Source of the DNA: Candidatus Competibacteraceae bacterium
GTDB taxonomy: Bacteria > Pseudomonadota > Gammaproteobacteria > Competibacterales > Competibacteraceae
NCBI GenBank assembly: GCA_007120095.1
Contig: SKOM01000244.1
Coordinates: 1-12,087 of the forward strand
DNA length: 12,087 nucleotides
Reading direction: 5' to 3'
The position numbers were made by a program, and so were the translations under genes. Shown piece by piece: positions 1 to 6,486 of this stretch; within the stretch, counting starts at the first letter, position 1, and every line of letters starts with the position of its first letter. The notes beneath the pieces were generated by a model that was not told where the DNA came from, did no database searches, and saw only the letters and a list, made by a program, of their open reading frames with translations.

Positions 1-1205
1 CCTTGGCTACCGCCGTATCAGGTACCGTGGGGCTGGGTAATATTGCCGGGGTAGCCGTAGCTGTGTCCATCGGTGGTCCGGGGGCAACATTCTGGATGAT
101 TTTTGCCGGTCTGTTATCGATGTCAACTAAGTTTGTCGAATGTACCTTGGGGGTGAAATACCGCCAGGTTTACGCCGACGGTACCGTATCAGGTGGCCCG
201 ATGTGGTATCTGAGCAAAGGCTTAGCCGAACAAGGTCGCGCCAAACTCGGCAAGGTGCTGGCGGTGTTTTTCGCCATCTGCTGCGTGGGCGGTTCGCTGG
301 GTGGCGGCAATATGTTCCAGTCCAACCAAGCCTATCAGCAGTTTGTCAACGTGACGGGCGGTGAAGCCAGCTTTTTTGCCGATAAAGGCTGGTTATTTGG
401 TCTGTTTATCGCCATTTTGGTCGGTTTCGTCATCATCGGCGGGATTAAAAGCATCGCCCGGGTAACCGAGAAACTGGTGCCCGGCATGGCGATTCTCTAT
501 ATCTTAGCCTCACTGGTCATTCTGGGGATGTTCTTCGACCAGATTCCCACCGCCTTTAACCTGATTATCTCCGGTGCGTTCAGTCCTGAAGGGGTCGCGG
601 GCGGCTTCATCGGGGTGCTGATTCAAGGCTTCCGGCGGGCGGCGTTCTCCAACGAAGCCGGTATCGGTTCAGCGGCTATTGCCCACTCCGCCGTGCGCAC
701 CAAAGAGCCGGTCAGTGAAGGTTATGTCGCCTTGCTGGAGCCATTCATCGATACCGTGGTGATTTGCACCATGACCGCCTTAGTCATCGTGATTACCGGC
801 ATGTACCTGCAAGAAGGTCTGGGTGGGGTACAACTGACCTCGGCCGCCTACGCGGAAGCCCTGCCATGGTTCCCCTATGTCTTGGCTGTAGCGGTGATTC
901 TGTTTGCCTTCTCTACCATGCTGACGTGGTCGTATTACGGGGCTAAGTCGTGGACATACCTGTTCGGTGAAAACCGTTATATGGATCTGTTGTTTAAGCT
1001 GATTTTCTGCATATTTGTCATTTTGGGCTGCACCATGCAACTGGATGCGGTGCTGGATTTCTCCGATAGCATGATCTTCGCCATGGCCTTGGCGAATATT
1101 GTCGGTCTGTATCTGCTGGCCCCTGTGGTTAAGCGCGAAGTCCAGTCCTATATTCGCCGCCTCAAAGCCGGCGAGATCGTTAAGTACAAGCATCAGCACG
1201 CTTAA
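1..1205 (+). CDS. AGCS-family sodium:alanine/glycine symporter (5' truncated by window edge)
   Basis: This is the C-terminal ~400 residues of an inner-membrane carrier that imports small neutral amino acids (alanine or glycine) with Na+. The reading frame is open to the left edge, so the true start and the first helices lie outside the window; family members are usually about 450-550 residues. AGCS hallmarks are visible: the glycine-rich GTVGLGNIAGVA stretch followed by IGGPGATFWM near the visible start, the GGPMWYL motif, and FSNEAGIGSAAIAHSA at visible residues 215-230, the most conserved family signature. Several long hydrophobic helices follow, and the protein ends in a short basic tail. 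Leucine TTA codons occur at least five times in the first two thirds, unlike the methyltransferase gene further right. A perfect palindrome begins 18 bases after the stop. The family assignment is firm; alanine versus glycine preference cannot be read from sequence. Confidence 0.95.
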   Translation, partial: LATAVSGTVGLGNIAGVAVAVSIGGPGATFWMIFAGLLSMSTKFVECTLGVKYRQVYADGTVSGGPMWYLSKGLAEQGRAKLGKVLAVFFAICCVGGSLGGGNMFQSNQAYQQFVNVTGGEASFFADKGWLFGLFIAILVGFVIIGGIKSIARVTEKLVPGMAILYILASLVILGMFFDQIPTAFNLIISGAFSPEGVAGGFIGVLIQGFRRAAFSNEAGIGSAAIAHSAVRTKEPVSEGYVALLEPFIDTVVICTMTALVIVITGMYLQEGLGGVQLTSAAYAEALPWFPYVLAVAVILFAFSTMLTWSYYGAKSWTYLFGENRYMDLLFKLIFCIFVILGCTMQLDAVLDFSDSMIFAMALANIVGLYLLAPVVKREVQSYIRRLKAGEIVKYKHQHA

Positions 1206-1223
1206 CGTTTAATGTACTCACAT

Positions 1224-1249
1224 AGGCCGGCGTGAGCTCACGCCGGCCT
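1224..1249. terminator. Perfect 13-bp-arm palindrome after the symporter gene
   Basis: The arms AGGCCGGCGTGAG and CTCACGCCGGCCT are perfect reverse complements and begin 18 bases after the symporter stop codon. The GC-rich hairpin is placed like a transcription terminator. No T-run follows on the plus strand (GTAAAGG comes next), so it is not a textbook intrinsic terminator; it may act as a 3' mRNA-stabilising hairpin or stop transcription with help. The remaining ~155 bases up to the next gene show no convincing promoter. Confidence 0.55.
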
Positions 1250-1407
1250 GTAAAGGTAATAAGCCTTGTTCATGCCCAGCACCGCATCAAAGATCAGTGT
1301 GCGACTGAGAAGATTCACTGCCTGCTCAAATTCGCTACTCCGTTCTGTCTAGCAAATTCCACTGACTGGGCTAAACTGACGCCAATAAACCCTAACCGAG
1401 CGACATA

Positions 1408-2511
1408 ATGATTCGAACTACTATGCGGGCAGTGCAACTGATGGGGCACGGTGGCCTTGATCAACTGGTTTACCGTGATGATGTGCCGATACCGCAGCCT
1501 GCGGCTACCGAGGTATTGATCGAGGTCAGCGCCTGCGGGATGAATAATACCGATGTCTGGGTTCGCCAAGGCGCTTACGGCAGCGAAACCGATCCCGATT
1601 CGGTATCAACCTGGCGCCGTGGCCGCTCAACGCTGAGTTTTCCGCGAATTCAAGGCACGGATACCGTGGGCCGCGTTGTGGACGTGGGTAGGCGAGTGCC
1701 CGACAGCCGCATTGGCGAGCGGGTCATGGTGGACTTCAGCCTGTACAACCGCGATGACGACAGTCTGGCCGATATTGACTATATCGGTCATGGCCGCGAT
1801 GGGGGCTATGCCGAATACATCACCGTACCCGCCGACAATGCCCACTGGGTCGAAACCGAACTTGATGACGCCGAACTGGCCACTTTTTGCTGCGCCTATC
1901 TTACCGGCGAGCACATGCTGGATCGAGCACGGGTGCACGCAGGTGAACGGGTGCTGGTCACCGGGGCGGCTGGCGGGGTCGGTTCCGGCATTATCCAATT
2001 ATGCCGCGCACGCGGTGCCATACCCTACGCGGTGAGCAGCCCTGGCAAGGAGCAAGTCTTACAACAACTCGGCGCTGAAGCCGTCATCTTGCGCGAGTGT
2101 GAGGATTTAGTCGAGGCAGTTGCCGAGGCCACCGGTGGGCAAGTCATCGATGTGGTCGCTGATTTAGTCGCTGGGCCACTGTTCAATGATTTACTGCGGA
2201 TTCTGCGTCCTGAAGGCCGCTACACCACGGCAGGCGCAATTGCCGGGCCGGTGGTGTCATTGGATCTGCGCACTCTGTACCTCAAGCATCTGGAGCTGCA
2301 TGGCTCCTCGCAAGGCACCCGAGCGGCCTTCAAGCGGCTGGTCAGTTACATCGAACAAGGGCTGATCAAGCCGGTGCTGGCAGGCACTTTTCGCTTGTCG
2401 GATTTCCACCGCGCCCAACAGGTGTTCATGAGCAAGGATTTTGTCGGCAAACTGGTCGTCGTTCCGGACGCCCACTGGGAACGGGTGGGAGCACCCCATG
2501 AGCACCGCTAG
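1408..2511 (+). CDS. Medium-chain dehydrogenase/reductase, quinone-oxidoreductase-like
   Basis: This is a 367-residue cytosolic NAD(P)H-dependent oxidoreductase of the MDR superfamily. An N-terminal GroES-like half (about residues 6-150) has the opening MRAVQLMGHGGLDQLVYRDD and VSACGMNNTDV around Cys43. A Rossmann half follows, with the nucleotide-binding loop GAAGGVGSG at 186-194. The usual zinc-ligand GHE motif reads GTD (83-85), and the four-cysteine structural-zinc lobe is absent. I therefore expect a zinc-independent quinone/enone reductase rather than a classical alcohol dehydrogenase; the substrate is unknown. The start is uncertain: ATG 1408 has only a weak GAGC upstream, and ATG 1423 (MRAVQL) fits the family start equally well. 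The last ~20 codons are duplicated in front of the racemase-like gene at 8293, indicating that the two genes were once neighbours. Confidence 0.88.
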   Translation: MIRTTMRAVQLMGHGGLDQLVYRDDVPIPQPAATEVLIEVSACGMNNTDVWVRQGAYGSETDPDSVSTWRRGRSTLSFPRIQGTDTVGRVVDVGRRVPDSRIGERVMVDFSLYNRDDDSLADIDYIGHGRDGGYAEYITVPADNAHWVETELDDAELATFCCAYLTGEHMLDRARVHAGERVLVTGAAGGVGSGIIQLCRARGAIPYAVSSPGKEQVLQQLGAEAVILRECEDLVEAVAEATGGQVIDVVADLVAGPLFNDLLRILRPEGRYTTAGAIAGPVVSLDLRTLYLKHLELHGSSQGTRAAFKRLVSYIEQGLIKPVLAGTFRLSDFHRAQQVFMSKDFVGKLVVVPDAHWERVGAPHEHR

Positions 2512-2521
2512 CCGCATGCGG
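2455..2521 (+). repeat. Left copy of the duplicated junction (direct repeat with 8293-8359)
   Basis: This 67-base segment covers the last codons of the dehydrogenase (VVVPDAHWERVGAPHEHR) and the first codons of a racemase-like reading frame in the +1-shifted register. Aligned without gaps to 8293-8359 it matches at 57 of 67 positions by hand count. Of the 10 differences, five fall at third positions of dehydrogenase codons and five at first or second positions. It marks the left border of the apparent insertion. Confidence 0.85.
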
Positions 2522-2533
2522 CACGGGGCCTGA
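2498..2533 (+). pseudogene. Broken 5' end of a proline-racemase-like gene
   Basis: An ATG inside the end of the dehydrogenase opens MSTASRMRHGA followed by TGA. The first eight residues match MGTASRIR, the start of the intact racemase-like protein at 8336, and both sit in the same 14-base overlap with a dehydrogenase stop codon. After codon 8 the similarity ends abruptly. I interpret this as the severed start of the racemase-like gene left behind when other DNA came between the two genes. It is very short, so its identification rests entirely on the matching context at 8336. Confidence 0.7.
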
Positions 2534-2603
2534 AAAAATGCATCGAATTTCTTGGAATATAAATATAATTCAATAGATTAATTGAAAAAGGGCGGCTGTC
2601 AGA

Positions 2604-2632
2604 TTGATGATACAACCATTTCTTGGTATACT
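2604..2632 (+). promoter_or_regulatory. Candidate sigma-70 promoter with extended -10 for proVWX
   Basis: The -35 element TTGATG (2604-2609), a 17-base spacer and the -10 element TATACT (2627-2632) are preceded by TG in the extended -10 position (TTGGTATACT). Transcription would start near 2639, giving a ~130-base leader before proV. A very AT-rich tract lies just upstream (about 2545-2588) and includes a perfect TATAAT at 2564-2569 that lacks a recognisable -35. That could be a second start site or an UP-like element. Betaine importer genes are typically osmotically induced; no operator could be identified by eye. Confidence 0.6.
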
Positions 2633-2708
2633 GTTTCGGATTCGTAATCTCCAGTTCATTTTAATCTTTGCTTAAAGGATCAATTGTTGTTCTTTAACGC
2701 TCAGATGA

Positions 2709-2741
2709 CCGCACGGTGCGGCTAAGCGTTGCTCCGTGCGG
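2709..2741 (+). promoter_or_regulatory. Alternative hairpins in the proV leader
   Basis: CCGCACGG (2709-2716) is perfectly complementary to CCGTGCGG (2734-2741), giving an 8-bp stem with a 17-base loop. The same left arm can instead pair locally, CCGCA (2709-2713) with TGCGG (2717-2721) around a 3-base loop. The two folds exclude each other and end 10 bases before the AGGAGG ribosome-binding site. This could tune proV translation or transcript stability; regulation is inferred, only the complementarity is seen. Confidence 0.45.
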
Positions 2742-2767
2742 ATTGATTGCTAGGAGGAACTGCTGTA

Positions 2768-4054
2768 ATGATACGCGCGGAAGGCGTAACCAAGGTCTTC
2801 GGTAAGAACGCGGGATCCGCCATCCCGCTACTGGAACAGGGCAAAACCAAGGACGAAATCCAGGCTGAGACGGGACATATTGTTGGAGTCAAAGACGCCA
2901 ACTTTGAACTCGAACCCGGCGAAGTTTTCTGCATTATGGGTCTTTCCGGCAGCGGAAAATCAACACTCATCCGCTGCGTCAATCGTTTAATTGATCCGAC
3001 CGCTGGGCGGATTTTTTTCAAAGATCGGGAAAACGGTGAGCGCGAGATCACGGCCATGAACGATGCGGAACTGCGCGAATTGCGCAAGCATGACATGAGC
3101 ATGGTGTTTCAGCATTTTGCCCTATTCCCCCATCGCACGGTACTGGCTAACACCATTTATGGTCTGGAAATTCAGCATCGCAATGCTGAGGAAAGCCAAC
3201 AGGTTGGTCGCAAGGTGCTGGATATGGTCGGTCTCGGCGGCTGGGAAGACGCTTATCCGCATGAACTTTCCGGTGGTATGCAGCAGCGCGTCGGACTCGC
3301 CCGGGCGCTGGCTACCGAGGCCAAGGTATTGCTGATGGATGAACCTTTCTCGGCACTGGATCCGTTGATCAAGGTTAATATGCAGCGAGAACTGACACGC
3401 ATCCAGAAAGAACTGGATCGTACCATCTTGTTCATTACCCACGATCTCGACGAAGCCATGCGTATCGGTAACCATATCGCCATTATGGATGCCGGCGAAG
3501 TGGTCCAGATCGGTAATCCGGAGGACATTCTGGTCAATCCTAAGACCGAATACGTCGCCAACTTCGTCGAACATGCTGACCCGACCGGTGTGCTGACCGC
3601 CGGTACCATCGTGCTGCCGTTCGACGACACCCAGTTTGAGCGTGTCGCTGAAAATGGCGAACTGGTTTACTACGTCCGCCGCAGTCATCCCGAGGGCTTT
3701 CGATTCGGTATTGACCGCAAGCGGCGACTACAGGCGGTCGTACGGCCTGGCCACCACGAGAGTGTCGAAATCGCTCCCCTCGTCCAAATCGCTGAACATG
3801 CAGCCGAGATTGCCCGCACCGGTCGGCGTGATGATATCGCCCTGCGCTGTGACGCACAGACGGTGTTGCGCACGGTGCTCAAGGGCCGGTCCTGCTCGAC
3901 CGTGCCGACTGTGGTCACCGACGCTGACGGCCGCTTGCGGGGCATTATCGACGAGCCTGAGCTGATCCACGGCATTCTGGAAAAACGAGGACACCGGGAG
4001 CACGCTGAGGCAACCGCAGCCGACGAGAAGCCTTCTGCTGGAGGTGCGGGGTAA
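2768..4054 (+). CDS. proV: Glycine betaine/proline ABC transporter ATP-binding protein
   Basis: This is the 428-residue cytoplasmic ATPase that powers the ProU/OpuA-type betaine importer with ProW and ProX. ATG 2768 is chosen over an in-frame TTG at 2747 because AGGAGG lies at 2752-2757, 10 bases upstream, and because MIRAEGVTKVFG fits the family start. ABC motifs in order: Walker A GLSGSGKST (58-66), Q-loop Gln115, signature LSGGMQQR (167-174), Walker B KVLLMDEP (186-193) and switch His225 in FITHD. The insertion between strands 1 and 2 (LLEQGKTKDEI, 21-31) is typical of ProV. The C-terminal ~150 residues form a divergent CBS region, with the best-preserved part at 365-405, followed by a polar Ala/Glu-rich tail. 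In ProU/OpuA systems this region senses ionic strength. The stop is two bases before proW, so translation is probably coupled. Confidence 0.97.
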   Translation: MIRAEGVTKVFGKNAGSAIPLLEQGKTKDEIQAETGHIVGVKDANFELEPGEVFCIMGLSGSGKSTLIRCVNRLIDPTAGRIFFKDRENGEREITAMNDAELRELRKHDMSMVFQHFALFPHRTVLANTIYGLEIQHRNAEESQQVGRKVLDMVGLGGWEDAYPHELSGGMQQRVGLARALATEAKVLLMDEPFSALDPLIKVNMQRELTRIQKELDRTILFITHDLDEAMRIGNHIAIMDAGEVVQIGNPEDILVNPKTEYVANFVEHADPTGVLTAGTIVLPFDDTQFERVAENGELVYYVRRSHPEGFRFGIDRKRRLQAVVRPGHHESVEIAPLVQIAEHAAEIARTGRRDDIALRCDAQTVLRTVLKGRSCSTVPTVVTDADGRLRGIIDEPELIHGILEKRGHREHAEATAADEKPSAGGAG

Positions 4055-4056
4055 CC

Positions 4057-4953
4057 ATGAGCGAGCTGCTTGATTTTCTCAGACTGCTGTTCACCGATCC
4101 ATTCGGATTGTTTGATATCCCGATGCGCGAATGGGTAAGCGATGCAGTCGGCTGGATTGTCAGTAATTTCCGCGACTTTTTCCGCAGCCATGTCAGCCCG
4201 CCGGTGCGTGGAGTGATGGAAACCTTCCAGTGGGCGCTCAGTTCAGTACCGCCGCTTATCTTCTTAGCCCTGCTGTATATTATCGCCTGGCGGGCCGCAT
4301 CCTGGCGCGTCGCTGTGTTTGCCGTCATCGCCTTTGCCCTTATCGGTTTCATGGGCGTCTGGGATCAGATGATCGTCACCCTGTCGTTGATCGCCACAGG
4401 CGTATTCTTCTGCATTCTCATCGGGCTGCCGGTGGGCATCCTGTGCTCGCGCAGCGACTGGTTTTACGCGGTTGTGCGGCCCATTCTTGACATCATGCAG
4501 ACGACACCGCCGTTCGTCTACTTGATTCCAGCGGTGATGTTGTTCAGCATCGGCAATGTGCCGGGGCTGGTTGCGACCATCATTTTTGCGATGCCGCCGA
4601 TGATCCGCATGACCAATCTCGGTATCCGTCAAGTGGACAATGATTACATCGAGGCCGCCATTGCGTTCGGCTCAACGCCACTGCAGATCCTGACGAAAGT
4701 GCAAATACCGTTAGCCCTGCCCACCATCATGGCTGGCATCAACCAAACCATCATGCTGTCGCTGTCGATGGTGGTCATTGCGGCGATTATCGGTGCTGGC
4801 GGGCTGGGCTTAGAAGTGTATGCTGGTCTTGAACGGCTGAATATTGGTCAAGCCTTTGTCGGCGGCATTGCCATCGTATTGCTGGCCATGGTGCTTGACC
4901 GCATTACTCAGGGGCTAGGCGAGAAAGGCCCCGCCAGTCGCGCAAAAGACTGA
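4057..4953 (+). CDS. proW: Glycine betaine/proline ABC transporter permease
   Basis: This is the 298-residue inner-membrane channel of the betaine importer. It begins two bases after the proV stop. After an N-terminal amphipathic/soluble stretch (1-60), hydrophobic helices are visible at about 64-80, 84-100, 104-129, 153-179, 226-248 and 265-282. The EAA coupling loop that docks on the ATPase is clear (EAAIAFGSTPLQILTKVQIP, 199-218). It is followed by the family-typical IMAGINQTIMLSLSMVVIAA and IGAGGLG. It is shorter than E. coli ProW (354), mainly at the N-terminus, as in many ProW/OpuAB homologues. A 165-base spacer with a hairpin separates it from proX. Confidence 0.97.
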   Translation: MSELLDFLRLLFTDPFGLFDIPMREWVSDAVGWIVSNFRDFFRSHVSPPVRGVMETFQWALSSVPPLIFLALLYIIAWRAASWRVAVFAVIAFALIGFMGVWDQMIVTLSLIATGVFFCILIGLPVGILCSRSDWFYAVVRPILDIMQTTPPFVYLIPAVMLFSIGNVPGLVATIIFAMPPMIRMTNLGIRQVDNDYIEAAIAFGSTPLQILTKVQIPLALPTIMAGINQTIMLSLSMVVIAAIIGAGGLGLEVYAGLERLNIGQAFVGGIAIVLLAMVLDRITQGLGEKGPASRAKD

Positions 4954-5026
4954 GCCGCGCAATCTGGTTCCACTTTAGTACATTGCGGCTGCACATGAGA
5001 CATCCCCCAAGAGGCAGTCGCAGGGT

Positions 5027-5045
5027 TCGGCCCGTCACGGGCCGA
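5027..5045 (+). promoter_or_regulatory. Stem-loop in the proW-proX spacer
   Basis: TCGGCCCG and CGGGCCGA form a perfect 8-bp stem around a TCA loop. No T-run follows, so it is unlikely to be an intrinsic terminator. A hairpin between the membrane genes and the binding-protein gene could be an RNA-processing or 3'-stabilising element that lets proX mRNA accumulate separately. I find no good promoter elsewhere in 4954-5118. The function is inferred from placement. Confidence 0.45.
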
Positions 5046-5118
5046 GTAGGCAAGGGCGAATGGGTGGGGCAAGCCTACCTGTCGCTTCAACACTCTATAG
5101 ACATAGGGAGGACACGAC

Positions 5119-6162
5119 ATGCAAATTCGCTCCATTGTTCCACGAATCCGGCACACTGGTCTGGCACTGGCCGTTGGATCTGCCCTGGCCCTAACAGGGC
5201 AGACGGCAGCCATCGCCCAGAATGATCAGCCCGGTGCCGGGGTCACTGTTCAGCCTGCGGTAGCTACCTGGACTTCGGCTGTCCCAGTAAGCTGGGTCTT
5301 TATAGAATTGCTCGAAGAATTGGGCTACGAGGTCACAACTCCGATGTCGCTATCAAACCCGGTGGCCTATCTGGCCATTTCCGAGGGCGACATCGACTAC
5401 TGGCCGAACAGTTGGTTCCCGCTGCACAACCCGCAGCTCCCTGATAACTTCGACGAAGTCGCGATGATCTTCGATCCGCTGTGCACCGCTTGCGGCATTC
5501 AGGGTTATCTGGTCGATATAAAAACGGTGACCGAACACGACATGACCGGCATCATGGATCTCGTCGAGCGCGAGGATCTGCGCGCGTTGTTCGATCATAC
5601 CGGTGACGGTCGCGCCGAACTTTACGGCTGTCCACCGGGCTGGGGTTGCCATGAAGGCATCAACGCCATGCTGGATAAATTTGAGTTGCGCGACTACATC
5701 AACCATGTCGATGCGGGTTACTCGGCCAATTTTGCCGAAGTACTGTCGCGCATCGATTCGGGTGAATCGACCTTGTACTATACTTGGGGGCCGAGTGCCT
5801 GGCTGCTGGCGCTGACGCCCGGTGAGGACGTGATGTGGGTCAACGCGCCGGGTATTGTCGAAGATGAAGCCGAACGTGCCACAGGCGTCGAGGGCGCGGT
5901 GAACGATCCGATCGAGATGGGTTATCCCCCAGCCGATATTCAGGTGGCTGCCAACCAGTCCTTCCTGGACGAGAATCCCGCAGCCGCCGAGCTGTTCCGT
6001 CAAGTCCGGCTACCGCTGGAATGGATCAGCGCCATCGACACCCGCATCGGCGAGGAAAATCTCACCGATGCCGAAGTCCGTCCACACGCCCGCGAGTGGA
6101 TCGAGGCGAATCGTGATCTGGTCGAGCAATGGTTGAATGCAGCTCGTGCTGCAGCGGACTGA
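5119..6162 (+). CDS. proX: Glycine betaine/proline-binding periplasmic protein
   Basis: This is the 347-residue substrate-binding protein that captures betaine (and more weakly proline betaine or proline) in the periplasm and delivers it to ProW. A strong AGGGAGGA (5105-5112) supports ATG 5119. A Sec signal peptide is clear: basic MQIRSIVPRIRH, a hydrophobic core, and likely cleavage after TAAIA (residue 33). It matches E. coli ProX closely around TGDGRAELYG-CPPGWGC and STLYYTW. The three tryptophans that cage the trimethylammonium group correspond to Trp99 (in WFPLHN), Trp175 (PGWGC) and Trp223 (YYTW). Cys171/Cys177 match the E. coli disulfide pair, and a second pair, Cys122/Cys125, is extra. 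Two hairpins follow the gene. Confidence 0.96.
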   Translation: MQIRSIVPRIRHTGLALAVGSALALTGQTAAIAQNDQPGAGVTVQPAVATWTSAVPVSWVFIELLEELGYEVTTPMSLSNPVAYLAISEGDIDYWPNSWFPLHNPQLPDNFDEVAMIFDPLCTACGIQGYLVDIKTVTEHDMTGIMDLVEREDLRALFDHTGDGRAELYGCPPGWGCHEGINAMLDKFELRDYINHVDAGYSANFAEVLSRIDSGESTLYYTWGPSAWLLALTPGEDVMWVNAPGIVEDEAERATGVEGAVNDPIEMGYPPADIQVAANQSFLDENPAAAELFRQVRLPLEWISAIDTRIGEENLTDAEVRPHAREWIEANRDLVEQWLNAARAAAD

Positions 6163-6204
6163 AACTATTGATCCTGAGGAACTGATAACCGCAGAATGCC
6201 GGAT

Positions 6205-6245
6205 CGGCAGTGACGGGAACCCGCGCGGGTTCCCGTCACTCGCCG
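6205..6245. terminator. Long palindromic hairpin after proX
   Basis: AGTGACGGGAACCCGC (6209-6224) is the perfect reverse complement of 6225-6240. CGGC (6205-6208) and GCCG (6242-6245) extend the stem past a single bulged base. It lies 42 bases after the proX stop, as expected for an operon-end hairpin. There is only a weak T-run (GTTTG) after it, so it may work together with the next hairpin or serve as a 3' mRNA-protecting structure. Confidence 0.65.
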
Positions 6246-6297
6246 TTTGTAACACGGCAACAACGGCCACGCCGAGCACCGGCTAAGGTGTTCACCC

Positions 6298-6328
6298 CGC
6301 CCACCGCAAGGGGCGTTTATCGTTTTTT
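6298..6328 (+). terminator. Intrinsic terminator downstream of proX
   Basis: CGCCC (6298-6302) pairs with GGGCG (6311-6315) around an 8-base loop. It is followed at once by TTTATCG and a run of six T (6323-6328). The T-rich tail on the plus strand gives it the polarity expected for ending the proVWX transcript before the methyltransferase gene. The short stem makes its strength uncertain. Confidence 0.55.
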
Positions 6329-6486
6329 ACCCTCCTTGTATTCCTGTACTTTAGCGCATTTCACGCAACGCTGGTGAACGCCACTGATGCGGCTGATCAG
6401 CATTGCCTTGAGCGAGTGTGTACCGCGTGGCCTATCCAGCATACGGGTCAACATCAATCGAGCCGAAACGCAACGAGGTGAGATAC

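Larger units (their letters stand above)
6163..6486. other. Intergenic region between proX and the betaine-synthesis gene
   Basis: This 324-base spacer contains two terminator-like hairpins (6205-6245 and 6298-6328). It is followed by ~150 bases in which I see no convincing -35/-10 pair. The nearest candidates, TTGTAT at 6336 and TTGAGC at 6408, lack a good -10 at normal spacing. An open frame in the methyltransferase phase extends back to GTG 6418, but it lacks a ribosome-binding site and family similarity. The terminators imply that the methyltransferase gene has its own, unrecognised promoter here. Confidence 0.6.

Noticed and set aside
3122..3688. Minus-strand open frame of 188 codons opposite proV
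   Set aside because: It is antisense to the conserved ATPase domain and has no family features or ribosome-binding site of note.
5353..6003. Long minus-strand open frame of 216 codons opposite proX
   Set aside because: It lies entirely inside a well-supported proX and shows no recognisable domains; a GC-rich antisense shadow explains it.
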